A DNA stretch of 56,433 bases, taken from the NCBI GenBank assembly GCA_903825895.1, contig CAIKCI010000034.1:1-56433 (forward strand), read 5' to 3'. The DNA is from an uncultured Actinomycetes bacterium. Its GTDB lineage: Bacteria > Actinomycetota > Acidimicrobiia > Acidimicrobiales > RAAP-2. This document shows, in pieces, positions 24,664 to 32,894 of this stretch. The translations under genes and the position numbers were made by a program. Within the stretch, counting starts at the first letter, position 1; every line of letters starts with the position of its first letter. The notes beneath the pieces are model-generated. The model was given only the letters and a program-made list of their open reading frames with translations. It had not been told where the DNA came from and searched no databases.

Positions 24664-24687
24664 TGTAATTTGATATATCAAATTACA
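24664..24687. promoter_or_regulatory. perfect 24-bp palindrome, likely operator
   Basis: TGTAATTTGATA followed directly by its exact complement TATCAAATTACA. It lies right after a consensus TTGACA promoter and 25 bases before the start of the luciferase-like monooxygenase gene at 24713. Perfect A+T-rich symmetry in an otherwise G+C-rich stretch suggests a strong repressor site. The IclR regulator at 26670-27557, two genes downstream, is the obvious candidate binder. Confidence 0.7.
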
Positions 24688-24712
24688 GAAACATCAAACG
24701 AGGGGGAACAAG

Positions 24713-25831
24713 ATGAAACTCGACCTGCTGTATGAAGTCGATGCACCGAAGCCTTGGAGCAAAGCGCATCCCTACGGCCAGCGCGAAGCGGAACAGCGTG
24801 CCTATCGCGAAGCTATCGAGCAGATCTGTCTGGCCGACAAGTTGGGCTTCAATACCATCTGGGCCGTTGAGCACCACTTCCGTGAAGGCCGCTCGCACTG
24901 CCCGGCACCCGAGGTGCTGCTTGGCGCACTGAGCCAGATCACTGAGAACATCAACTTGGGCTTCGGTGTCACGTTGACGCCGTTTGGCTTTACGCCGCCG
25001 CAACGGATCGCTGAGAAAGTCGCGACCACGGATATCTTGTCGAACGGTCGCGTGCAATGGGGGACCGGACGATCAACGCCAATGGAGCAGACCGCGTTCG
25101 GTGTTGACCGTGAGATGTCCCGTCCGGACTGGGAAGAAGCGATTCGCATCATCGTTGGTATGTGGCGAGAAGAGTACTTCGAATACGAATCAGAGCGGTT
25201 TAGCTTTCCTCGCCGAATGGTAACGCCGAAGCCCTACCAAGACCCCCACCCACCATGTTGGATGGCGGCCACCTCAAGTGGCTCGGCCAAGGTGGCTGGT
25301 GAAAATGGTCTCGGGATGTTGTCCTTCTCAATCATGCAACCCTTAGAGGTGTTGGCCCAAGTCATCAAGGACTATCGAGAAGCAGCAATGAACCCCACGC
25401 CATTGACGGAAGTGACGACCAACAAGGTCGCTGCCTACACCTTGGTTCACTGCGCCGACACCATGGCCGAAGCAGAAGCCAATGGTATCTGGGAGTCCGT
25501 CGCCTGGTGGTATCAGAACCTGGCACAGTTCACCTTGGAGTGGGAACTTCCTCACCTCTCGGATGCAGAAAAGGAACAGTCGTTCCCGCTGTTGAACCCG
25601 CTGATTGCCGGCGAGATCCCTCTCGATGCGTTTCACGAAGCGGACATGTTGGTTGTTGGCGACCCTGATCAGTGCTTGAAGAAGATGAAGCACTATGCGG
25701 ACCTCGGCGTTGATGAACTGATTTGTTATGTCCAGTTCGGCTATAACTCCCACGACTCGGTCATGAAGACCATCGAACTGTTGGGCAAGGAAGTCCGTCC
25801 TGAGATCGAGAACTATAAGCCCAGCCTCTAA
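24713..25831 (+). CDS. LLM-class flavin-dependent monooxygenase
   Basis: A 372-residue luciferase-like TIM-barrel oxidoreductase that uses reduced FMN or F420 and often O2. The N-terminus MKLDLLYEVDAPKPW, then LGFNTIWAVEHHFREG with the typical EHHF, and NINLGFGVTLTPFGFTPPQRIAEKVATTD and GRVQWGTGRS are clear marks. AFGVDREMSRPDWEEAIRI continues the family pattern. GAGGGGGAACAAG precedes the ATG. The next gene starts in its stop codon (TAATG), so both products are made together. A perfect palindrome lies upstream and an IclR gene follows. No flavin reductase is next to it; the HpaC-like one at 10209 could serve. Confidence 0.92.
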   Translation: MKLDLLYEVDAPKPWSKAHPYGQREAEQRAYREAIEQICLADKLGFNTIWAVEHHFREGRSHCPAPEVLLGALSQITENINLGFGVTLTPFGFTPPQRIAEKVATTDILSNGRVQWGTGRSTPMEQTAFGVDREMSRPDWEEAIRIIVGMWREEYFEYESERFSFPRRMVTPKPYQDPHPPCWMAATSSGSAKVAGENGLGMLSFSIMQPLEVLAQVIKDYREAAMNPTPLTEVTTNKVAAYTLVHCADTMAEAEANGIWESVAWWYQNLAQFTLEWELPHLSDAEKEQSFPLLNPLIAGEIPLDAFHEADMLVVGDPDQCLKKMKHYADLGVDELICYVQFGYNSHDSVMKTIELLGKEVRPEIENYKPSL

Positions 25832-26661
25832 TGGCAACAAAAGAGACGCCGTATTCGGTTCTTCCCGGCGTTGGACCCTATGAGGTCGCCATAGGCACAG
25901 GCCTGATCACCATGGTTGAACCCCATGAGGGCTTTGACCGCGCCTATAACCGTTGGTACGAGGACGACCACTTCATTTCCGGCGCGCTCGCGATGCCATG
26001 GATGTTTGCTGGGCGGCGTTTTGTGGCCACCAAAGAACTTCAGGCCTTGCGATTTCCCCACGATTCAGCGGTGCTCGAAAAGATCGACGACGGAAAATAT
26101 TTTTCGCTTTACTGGATCACCAAAGATCGCCACGAGGACCATGAACGATGGTCGGTGTCGACGAATAAGCGACTCTTTGGTGACGGGCGTATCCATGTAG
26201 AGCGCAGCCACGTCTTTACCGCTTTTCAGGACTATCACGGCGCTGCCTATCGTGACGGGTCGGTTCCTCGGGATATCCATACGCTGAACTACCCCTATGG
26301 AGGCGTTGTCCTGCAGGTAGTGGACATTGACGATCCAGCGCAGCGTCCCACCATGCTCAACTGGCTGAAGGACGAATACGCGCCTACGGTGATGCTTGGA
26401 ACTGAGGTTGAAAGCTGCCTCTTCTTTTCTCCTCGGCCGCTCCCGGACGACAAGATGGACTACGCACCCGAGGTACCAGCAGTGGACCACCGCATCACAA
26501 TGATTTGGCTGACCAGCGGCGATCCCCGTGAAAACTGGCAGGATGTGTTTATCCCGTCTCAAGAGGCGATTAACGCTCAAGGGAAGGGACGCGTGGAGCT
26601 CGTTGCTCCGTTTATTCCAACCTTTCCTGGCACTGATCGCTACGTCGATCAACTGCGATAG
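25831..26661 (+). CDS. EthD-like protein with two dimeric alpha-beta barrel halves
   Basis: A 276-residue protein I do not recognise as a named enzyme. The first half has YNRWYEDDHFISGALAMPW followed by GRRF, the pattern of EthD/ferredoxin-like alpha-beta barrel proteins that handle aromatic or quinone intermediates. The second half (from about residue 150) has a strand VVLQVVDIDD, a LNWLKDEYAPTVM helix and a later strand MIWLTSGDP. It looks like a second, divergent barrel, so the chain may fold as an internal dimer. It is coupled to the luciferase-like gene by a TAATG overlap. It might act on that enzyme's product. Function is inferred from fold and context only. Confidence 0.8.
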   Translation: MATKETPYSVLPGVGPYEVAIGTGLITMVEPHEGFDRAYNRWYEDDHFISGALAMPWMFAGRRFVATKELQALRFPHDSAVLEKIDDGKYFSLYWITKDRHEDHERWSVSTNKRLFGDGRIHVERSHVFTAFQDYHGAAYRDGSVPRDIHTLNYPYGGVVLQVVDIDDPAQRPTMLNWLKDEYAPTVMLGTEVESCLFFSPRPLPDDKMDYAPEVPAVDHRITMIWLTSGDPRENWQDVFIPSQEAINAQGKGRVELVAPFIPTFPGTDRYVDQLR

Positions 26662-26669
26662 GACAGCTT

Positions 26670-27557
26670 ATGACGCGTCCCGCCCCCGCTGTTGTTCGAT
26701 CGACCGCGATCTTGGACTTTCTCTCGTCAAATCCGAGCGAGCGCTACACCTTGTCAGAGATTTCGCAGGCACTTGATATCAACATGGCATCGGCGCTGGC
26801 AATCTTGACCGCCCTCGGTGATGCTGGGTACGTCCATCGTCACCCCACCCACAAGACCTACGCCCTTGGCCCAGCCCTTGTCGCACTGGGCACGGCAGCG
26901 ATGACGCAGCATCGCGCTATTGGAGCAGCGAGTGAGATTATGCAGAAACTCGCCCTGGAGTGTGAGACCGAGTGTGTGGCCAGTGTGGTCGTTGGCGGTG
27001 ACATTGTCATTGTGTTATCTGCTGGGCGGCCAAGAGCAACGGGCAATGACGTGCGAGTCGGCCAACATATCCCCATGATTCCGCCCTTGGGGGGCATCTT
27101 TATGGCTTGGGCCGATGAGGCAATGCGTGCACGGTGGTTCGATGGCCTGGGCGTGGAAAGTTCTGTAGATGAGCGAAGGTATTATGAGGCAGCCCTGGCG
27201 GGCATCCGTGAGCGGGGATTTTCGATGGGCTTGGAATCAGGAGCGCGCGCTCAAGTCGGCAGTACCTTGCACGATCACGTGCTGTCATCTGCCAATGACC
27301 GTCTGCGAGGTGAAGCCGTGGATCTCATTGCAGCGCTCCGTCATGACTATGAGGTCGTCGACATGAAAAAAGCAGCGAATCATCCTGTGAGCAACATCGC
27401 TGCCCCCGTTTTTGGCCCAGAAGGCGATGTCGTGCTCGGTCTGACGCTGCAGGGTTTTGGGACCACCCTGTCGGCACGTGACGTTGCCACACTTTCGGAC
27501 GCACTGATGTCATCGGCGTTGCAAGTCACGCGCCTCGTTGGTGGTCGCAAGAGTTAA
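26670..27557 (+). CDS. IclR-family transcriptional regulator
   Basis: A 295-residue regulator. The N-terminal winged helix (about 5-65: AVVRSTAILDFLSSNPSERY, LSEISQALDINMASALAIL) ends with HPTHKTYALGPALVALG, the usual IclR linker. The C-terminal effector domain has MIPPLGGIFMAWA and AALAGIRERGFSMG. The gene starts nine bases after the EthD-like gene, so it is in the operon it probably controls through the 24664-24687 palindrome. IclR proteins of catabolic operons bind an aromatic or acyl intermediate. Confidence 0.9.
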   Translation: MTRPAPAVVRSTAILDFLSSNPSERYTLSEISQALDINMASALAILTALGDAGYVHRHPTHKTYALGPALVALGTAAMTQHRAIGAASEIMQKLALECETECVASVVVGGDIVIVLSAGRPRATGNDVRVGQHIPMIPPLGGIFMAWADEAMRARWFDGLGVESSVDERRYYEAALAGIRERGFSMGLESGARAQVGSTLHDHVLSSANDRLRGEAVDLIAALRHDYEVVDMKKAANHPVSNIAAPVFGPEGDVVLGLTLQGFGTTLSARDVATLSDALMSSALQVTRLVGGRKS

Positions 27558-27599
27558 CTGTTAATCAGTGCCACAATGGGATCAAAAGGGGAAGCAACG

Positions 27600-28052
27600 A
27601 TGGAACTTTGGGAACTGAGTGCGCGTGAATCGATCCGAGAACTCATTGCCGGTTACGCCACCAATGTGGATTCGGGCAGATTTGAAGACGTGGTCCAACT
27701 CTTTGCCGCAGACGGCACGCTCGAACCAGGGGGTCGGCCCTACACGGGACATGAGAAAATCCGTGCCATGTTTGCTCGTGCGGGAGATTCATTAGCTAAC
27801 TGGCCAGAGCCAGTGGTCTTGCGCCACATGACGGGAAGTGTGACGATCAGCATCGAAAGCTCTGAGCGGGCGTCTGGGCGGCTTTACTACGCCGTCTTTA
27901 TGGGACATGGCCTTGATCACTGGGGCCACTACAACGACACCTACTGCACGGTCGACGGCCAGTGGCGCTTTGAGCATCGCAAAGAGTTCCGTGATGGCGT
28001 CCTGCCAGGCGGATGGGCCGACAGTATGGCGCAGCAGATCTCAGGGAGTTAA
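27600..28052 (+). CDS. SnoaL/NTF2-like small protein
   Basis: A 150-residue protein of the NTF2-like fold group. The N-terminus ARESIRELIAGYATNVDSGRF and VVQLFAADGTLE, then GHEKIRAMFARAG, match SnoaL-like members, which act as cyclases, isomerases, dehydratases or non-catalytic binding proteins. A later HMTGSVTISIES strand and the GQWRFEHRKEF end also fit. AGGGGAAG precedes ATG 27600. It follows the IclR gene and converges with the esterase gene, their stops overlapping by four bases. Which of the many SnoaL roles applies cannot be told. Confidence 0.85.
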   Translation: MELWELSARESIRELIAGYATNVDSGRFEDVVQLFAADGTLEPGGRPYTGHEKIRAMFARAGDSLANWPEPVVLRHMTGSVTISIESSERASGRLYYAVFMGHGLDHWGHYNDTYCTVDGQWRFEHRKEFRDGVLPGGWADSMAQQISGS

Positions 28053-28906
28053 GAGAACCGAAGCAGAAAGTCGATGATTTCGTCGACGGCGATCTTCGAT
28101 TCGTCTAAGTCAGGAAAGAGCGTTGGCCAGACGTGTTGCATGCCGTCGGGGAAATAGGCAGTGACGTCGATGCCGTGTTCTTCGAGCGACGCGCGCAGCC
28201 GAAGGCCATCGTCAAGCAAGGTCTCATCGCCTCCGGCAAAGATGAGTGCAGGTGGGAAGAGTGAAAGGTCGCCATAGATCGGCGAGACGAGTGGGTCAGC
28301 CGGATTCGCTCCTTGAAGATAGGACTCAGCGGCTTCCTCTGCTGAGAGAAGCGGGAAGAACTGATCACGTTCGGCGTTGGTGAGGAAACTCGCCGAACTC
28401 AAGGTGAGGTCCACCCAGGGAGAGAGCAAGATCACGCCATTGGGCTGTTGGTGCGCCAAGGAAGCGCTGGCATTGGCCAGACTCGCTGCGAGACCCCCAC
28501 CTGCTGAGTCGCCGCCAAGAAAGAGCGGAAGAGAGTCGCCCTCGACGACGGCGTCGTAGACCGCCGCAGCATCATGTAGGGCAGCAGGGAAGGGATGCTC
28601 AGGAGCCAAGGCATAGTCGACGATGACGATGCGGACGTTGGCGCGCTCCGCGATGGCACGACAAAAGCTTGACCACGACGCGGCCCGACCCAATCGGTAG
28701 CCACCGCCGTGGAAATAGATCAAGGTTGCGATTGGTTCAGTCACATCCAGTATCACGCAGGGCACATCGCCGAGTGTGGTCTCGGTGAACGTGACGCGGT
28801 TGCTGTCGGGGAAGCCCTGGAAGAGATTGTTCGCCCCTTGGCGGCGTGCATGAAGAGGCGCTGAAGCTTCATGTCCAGAACGGAGAGCGGGAAAGGGCCA
28901 CTGCAT
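28049..28906 (-). CDS. alpha/beta hydrolase, hormone-sensitive lipase-type esterase
   Basis: A 285-residue esterase/lipase. The oxyanion motif is YFHGGGYRLG, the nucleophile elbow GGDSAGGGLAASLA, and Asp/His of the triad are likely in DPLVSPIYGD/DETLLDDG and in the MQHVWPTLFPD segment near the end. This is the HGGG (family IV) esterase pattern, which cleaves short-chain or acetyl esters. It starts nine bases after the galactokinase stop and is third in the operon of GH1 glycosidase and galactokinase, so it may deacetylate glycosides or oligosaccharides handled by that set. The ribosome site is weak. Confidence 0.88.
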   Translation of the reverse strand: MQWPFPALRSGHEASAPLHARRQGANNLFQGFPDSNRVTFTETTLGDVPCVILDVTEPIATLIYFHGGGYRLGRAASWSSFCRAIAERANVRIVIVDYALAPEHPFPAALHDAAAVYDAVVEGDSLPLFLGGDSAGGGLAASLANASASLAHQQPNGVILLSPWVDLTLSSASFLTNAERDQFFPLLSAEEAAESYLQGANPADPLVSPIYGDLSLFPPALIFAGGDETLLDDGLRLRASLEEHGIDVTAYFPDGMQHVWPTLFPDLDESKIAVDEIIDFLLRFS

Positions 28907-28915
28907 AGTCGTAAC

Positions 28916-29929
28916 TTATGCGCTGGCGAGAAGCCGTGCACCTTGCGAGGGGCTGACGCTCCACGAGTCGCCGAATCGGCTCAGATCAAGCGCCGCCTCA
29001 GAGAGCACGACGAGACAGCCACCGAAGCCTCCTCCGCTCATGCGCACCCCAGCCACTCCCGGCAGGGAAGCAAGGGAAGATGCCAAGGTATCAATTTCAG
29101 GGAGGGAGACATCAAAATCTTTTGAGAGCGAAGCGTAACTTTCATTCATGAGTCTTCCCGCGTGCGCTAAATCCTGATCCGCCAACGCAGAAATAAAAAG
29201 ATCGACCCGCGCGGACTCTGTCGCCACATGGCGTGCCCGCCTGCGCAAGGTCGCATCGGAAAGTGAGCGGATATCGGCGTCGCTCGCCGAGGCCAAGGGG
29301 CCGATTAACTCGGCAGCTTGTGCGCACTCTTGCTGGCGCTGCGCATAGGCACTGGTCACAAGGGAGCGCGTGACACCGGTGTGCAGCGCGGTGACGATCC
29401 ATGGGTTCGTCATGTCGACAAGCGTCGTCGAGTGATCGGCAAAGTCCAAGCGGAGGGCGTGGTGTTCTTGGCCCATGAGAATGGTGAGTTGATCAAGGAG
29501 GCCAACTGACGCCCCAGCGTGCGCTTCTGCGCGCTGGCAGTCTTTAGCGAGCGTCATGACGTCCTCAGGGAACCCCACGCTCATGGCGACGGCAATGAGC
29601 AGGGACGCACTTGACGACAAGCCCACACCAATGGGCAAGGTGGTCGACAAGCTCACCGTGCCGCCGGAAGAATATCCTGTTCTCTCGGCCAGCAATCCAG
29701 CAAGCAGCGCCTCACTGAGGCTCCCGGAATGATCATGGTCGCTCCCGAGCAAGGGAAGCGTGACGTCAAGCACAGGTTCTGAAGAGGAAAAGCGCAGCGT
29801 GTCGCTGTCGTCGGCAGAAAACACAGCGGTCGTGCCCAGTTGAATGGCCATGGCCAGAGAGCGTCCACCGCAGTAGTCCGTATGGTCACCCATCAAGGTG
29901 ATGCGCCCTGGAGCAAACGCCGTCACCAT
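28916..29929 (-). CDS. galK: galactokinase (GHMP family)
   Basis: A 337-residue GHMP kinase. The galactokinase signature is present in slightly altered form, APGRITLMGDHTDYCGG, as are the ATP loop LPIGVGLSSSASLLIA, the catalytic Asp in GLLDQLTILMG and the C-terminal RMSGGGFGGCLVVLSE. It is about 40 residues shorter than common bacterial GalK because the N-terminal extension before APGR is almost absent. TAGGAG precedes ATG 29929, ten bases after the GH1 stop. No galT, galE or galM lies nearby. It probably phosphorylates galactose released by the GH1 enzyme, though another sugar is possible. Confidence 0.88.
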   Translation of the reverse strand: MVTAFAPGRITLMGDHTDYCGGRSLAMAIQLGTTAVFSADDSDTLRFSSSEPVLDVTLPLLGSDHDHSGSLSEALLAGLLAERTGYSSGGTVSLSTTLPIGVGLSSSASLLIAVAMSVGFPEDVMTLAKDCQRAEAHAGASVGLLDQLTILMGQEHHALRLDFADHSTTLVDMTNPWIVTALHTGVTRSLVTSAYAQRQQECAQAAELIGPLASASDADIRSLSDATLRRRARHVATESARVDLFISALADQDLAHAGRLMNESYASLSKDFDVSLPEIDTLASSLASLPGVAGVRMSGGGFGGCLVVLSEAALDLSRFGDSWSVSPSQGARLLASA

Positions 29930-29939
29930 GAATCAACTC

Positions 29940-31364
29940 CTAGGAAAAGACGCCATTGTTGCCCGAGCGAATTCCATCGATGATCCGTCGATAGGCGCCA
30001 CCAGCGTCGTCGCCGAGGGAGTCGGTGGAGCGAATCTCTAAGCCACGCTCACGCTCCATGCCAAAGATGCCAAAGCGGGGCTCGTAACTGCCCCATTCGT
30101 AGTTATCGATCAAGGTCCAGTGCCAATAGCCCGCCACGTCAACGCCCCGGGCGTGGGCGGCCACGACTTCCTTGAGATGGTCGCTCAGGTAGGTCGGCCG
30201 TTGGAGACCATCCATCCGGGCGAAACTTCGCCCTCGGCGTACGCGATTGGCCATTCCGTTTTCTAAGACCCACACCGGCTTGTTGTAGGCACCCGCCTCA
30301 TCAAGGACTCGGCCAAAGAATGCAGGATCTGCTTGGTCGTCCCAAAGTGCACGGCCTGGTTCATACCACCGACCCCCCGCACTTTGTCGACCCGGTACGA
30401 CGAGATGGGACGCAGCGATGGGGGCGTAGTGGTCAACGGCGACGACATCGAGAAACGATGTGCGATCAAGCCTGGCCATCGTTGCTCGGCTATTCTTGAA
30501 CATCTCAGCGACGGGAAACTGAGCGGCACAGATCCGCCGCAGAAAGCGTTCGACCACACCTTGGACGCCATTGCCACCATTGCCGATCTGTTTGTAGTGG
30601 ACCCGGCGCTGTTCGAGGAGATAGCTCACAACATCAGCGTCGCTGATGCCTCGTTCTTTGGCCATCAAGAGATCGGTGGCCAGTTGATCGAGTTCAAAGA
30701 GCGACAAGGTATATGGATTCGTTGTCACCACGGCAGTGGCCTGTCGTTCTTTGATGGCGTCAACGCCTAAGAGGTGGGCATTGATCAAGGTATCGAAACT
30801 GCTGGCGAGCGCGGGAGCATTAAAACGTTTACCTGGCGGGAAGATTCCGGTGAAGAACGTATTGAGGCAGAGAGCATTGGGTTCATTGATGGTCACCCAC
30901 TGCGTGACGAGATCGCCGAAGCGTTCAACGGCGGTGCGCATCCACTGGGCGAGGACTTGTGCATTGGCGGGGTCGGCCCAGGGCTCTGCGCCAAGCCAAG
31001 CGGGGTGGGTGAAGTGGTGCAGGGTCACGATCGGTTCGAGATGGCGGCGACGCATCGCTTCAAGGATGGAGCGGTAACGCTGCACCGCAGCGTCATCGAT
31101 GAGGCCACGCGTGGGTTCAACGCGGGTCCATTCGATGGAGAGGCGAAAGGAGTTGAGACCGAGCTCTTGGGCGAGATCGAGGTGGGTTTCGTAGTTGTCG
31201 TAAAAATGAATCGCCGAACCTGATTGCTCGACGGTTCCAGAGTGTTCCCACTGGGCCCAGTTGTTTTGGGGTTCGCCGTCGCCGTTGTAGCCGCCTTCGA
31301 TCTGAAAGCCGGCAGTGGCCACGCCAAAGAGGAAGGAATCGGGCAGAAGTGGGCTGTTCGGCAC
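29940..31364 (-). CDS. glycoside hydrolase family 1 (beta-glycosidase)
   Basis: A 474-residue retaining beta-glycosidase. The acid/base Glu161 lies in TINEPN and the nucleophile Glu368 in VLENG. FLFGVATAGFQIEGG at the N-terminus, SIEWTRVEP, LHHFTHPAW and DNYEWGSYEPRFG complete the family pattern. There is no signal peptide, so it works in the cytoplasm on imported glycosides. It heads the operon with galactokinase and an esterase, which suggests a beta-galactoside, possibly acetylated. The start is GTG 31364 after AGGATAAAG. It is divergent from a CoA-transferase gene 108 bases away. Confidence 0.92.
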   Translation of the reverse strand: MPNSPLLPDSFLFGVATAGFQIEGGYNGDGEPQNNWAQWEHSGTVEQSGSAIHFYDNYETHLDLAQELGLNSFRLSIEWTRVEPTRGLIDDAAVQRYRSILEAMRRRHLEPIVTLHHFTHPAWLGAEPWADPANAQVLAQWMRTAVERFGDLVTQWVTINEPNALCLNTFFTGIFPPGKRFNAPALASSFDTLINAHLLGVDAIKERQATAVVTTNPYTLSLFELDQLATDLLMAKERGISDADVVSYLLEQRRVHYKQIGNGGNGVQGVVERFLRRICAAQFPVAEMFKNSRATMARLDRTSFLDVVAVDHYAPIAASHLVVPGRQSAGGRWYEPGRALWDDQADPAFFGRVLDEAGAYNKPVWVLENGMANRVRRGRSFARMDGLQRPTYLSDHLKEVVAAHARGVDVAGYWHWTLIDNYEWGSYEPRFGIFGMERERGLEIRSTDSLGDDAGGAYRRIIDGIRSGNNGVFS

Positions 31365-31472
31365 GATCTTTATCCTGCCACGCTCGCTCTACTTGACCGC
31401 ACCGTTGTCTTCGGGCCACGATCAGTGGCGTGGTCCCGCTCTGGGTCACTGAGGAAATCACAAGGAGTAGAC

Positions 31473-32612
31473 GTGGCTGGACCGCTCAAGGGCATCAAAC
31501 TTATCGAACTTGCGGGTATCGGACCCTCTCCCTACGGCTGCATGCTCCTGGCTGATGCCGGCGCGGACATCTTGCGTCTTGAGCGTCCCGGGGGCCCTGC
31601 CCCTGAAGGCGTCCCGAATTGGGACCTGATGAATCGCTCGCGCCAAAGTGTCGGGATCGATCTGAAGAACCCTGAAGCGATCGCCTTAGTACTCGAACTC
31701 CTCGGTGACGCCGATGGACTCATTGAGGGATTTCGTCCCGGCGTCGCGGAGCGCTTGGGCCTTGGGCCTGATGCAGCGCTGAAGGCGAATCCTGCCCTCG
31801 TTTATGGACGGATGACCGGGTGGGGACAAGACGGACCTCTGGGAGATCGTGCGGGACATGACATTAATTACATCTCGATAGCGGGAGCACTCTGGCCCAT
31901 CGGTCGCAAAGGCGACGTGCCCGTTCCGCCGTTGAACCTCGTTGGAGACTTTGGCGGCGGAGGAATGATGCTGGCCTTCGGTATGGTGGCTGCGCTTCTT
32001 GAGGCGAAGAATTCAGGCAAAGGACAAGTAGTAGATGTGGCGATGGTTGACGGGGCGGCGTCGCTGATGACGATGACGCACGCGTTTAAGGTGGCGGGAC
32101 TTTGGAAAGAAGAGCGAGGCGTGAACATGCTCGACTCGGGTGCACATTTCTATGAGGTCTATGAGACCAAAGATGGCGGCTTCATGGCTGTGGGCGCGAT
32201 CGAGCGGAAGTTCTACGATGAGCTCCTTTACGGACTCGGCCTCAACCTGGCAGACCTTCCCGATCAGATGGATCGAGAAAAATGGGCTGAGACCAAGGAG
32301 ACGTTCAAAAAGATTTTCAAAACGAAGACCCGTGACGAGTGGACGGCGATCTTTGAAGATCGAGACGCCTGCACCACCCCGGTGATGGCTCCGTTTGAAG
32401 CACCTGAGCACCGCCACGCAACGGCCAGAGATATTTTCGTCGAGGTCGACGGCGTGACGCAACCAGCACCAGTCCCGAGGTTCTCCGTCACCCCCGCAGA
32501 GATCTCTAAGCCAGCGTCGTATCCCGGACAAGACACGGTGGATGCTTTAGCCCGCTGGGGCGTGGACGCAGGGCGCATCGCGGCGCTCCAAGCATCGGGA
32601 GCGGTGCAGTAG
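31473..32612 (+). CDS. CaiB/BaiF-type CoA transferase (class III)
   Basis: A 379-residue protein of the class III CoA transferase/alpha-methylacyl-CoA racemase family. The N-terminus reads AGPLKGIKLIELAGIGPSPYG, typical of the racemase branch (the GIGPGPF-like motif). It continues with NRSRQSVGIDLKNPEA, EGFRPGVAERLGLGPDA and RMTGWGQDGP and AGHDINYISIAGAL, where the Asp is the expected catalytic residue. AAGGAG precedes GTG 31473. It could epimerise 2-methyl-branched acyl-CoAs from isoprenoid or steroid side chains, consistent with the acyl-CoA dehydrogenase and P450 elsewhere in the window. Confidence 0.9.
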   Translation: MAGPLKGIKLIELAGIGPSPYGCMLLADAGADILRLERPGGPAPEGVPNWDLMNRSRQSVGIDLKNPEAIALVLELLGDADGLIEGFRPGVAERLGLGPDAALKANPALVYGRMTGWGQDGPLGDRAGHDINYISIAGALWPIGRKGDVPVPPLNLVGDFGGGGMMLAFGMVAALLEAKNSGKGQVVDVAMVDGAASLMTMTHAFKVAGLWKEERGVNMLDSGAHFYEVYETKDGGFMAVGAIERKFYDELLYGLGLNLADLPDQMDREKWAETKETFKKIFKTKTRDEWTAIFEDRDACTTPVMAPFEAPEHRHATARDIFVEVDGVTQPAPVPRFSVTPAEISKPASYPGQDTVDALARWGVDAGRIAALQASGAVQ

Positions 32613-32619
32613 CGGCTCG

Positions 32620-32856
32620 CTAGATAGTAATGATCGGACAGGTAATGGTGCGCGTCACCCCATCAAGGAGTTGCAGCTCAGCGACGACGAGTCGTCCGAG
32701 ATCATTCATGGTCTCAGCTGTTGCTCGAGCGATGACGTCATAGGGTCCGGTGACATCGTGGGCTTCGTCAAAACCGTCAATGCTTCGCAACGCCGCAGTT
32801 ACGTCTGAGGCTTTGCCCACGTGCGTTTGGATCAAGACGTAGGCGCTGACGCTCAT
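32620..32856 (-). CDS. stand-alone Lrp/AsnC-type ligand-binding (RAM) domain protein
   Basis: A 78-residue protein made only of the Lrp/AsnC effector-binding ferredoxin-like domain: AYVLIQTHVGKASDVTAALRS, then VTGPYDVIARATAE and VTRTITCPIITI. The usual N-terminal DNA-binding helix-turn-helix is absent, and no helix-turn-helix is visible just upstream. Such single-domain proteins form dimers or higher rings and can bind amino acids or join a full-length Lrp. It lies directly downstream of the P450 gene on the same strand and converges with the CoA-transferase gene. Confidence 0.85.
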   Translation of the reverse strand: MSVSAYVLIQTHVGKASDVTAALRSIDGFDEAHDVTGPYDVIARATAETMNDLGRLVVAELQLLDGVTRTITCPIITI

Positions 32857-32894
32857 GTGGGTTGCAGGGGGTCTCAGGCTCGAAAACGCCTGGC

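Noticed and set aside
31416-31433. Short inverted repeat CCACG/CGTGG between the GH1 and CoA-transferase genes
   Set aside because: Five-base arms with an eight-base gap are expected by chance in this DNA.
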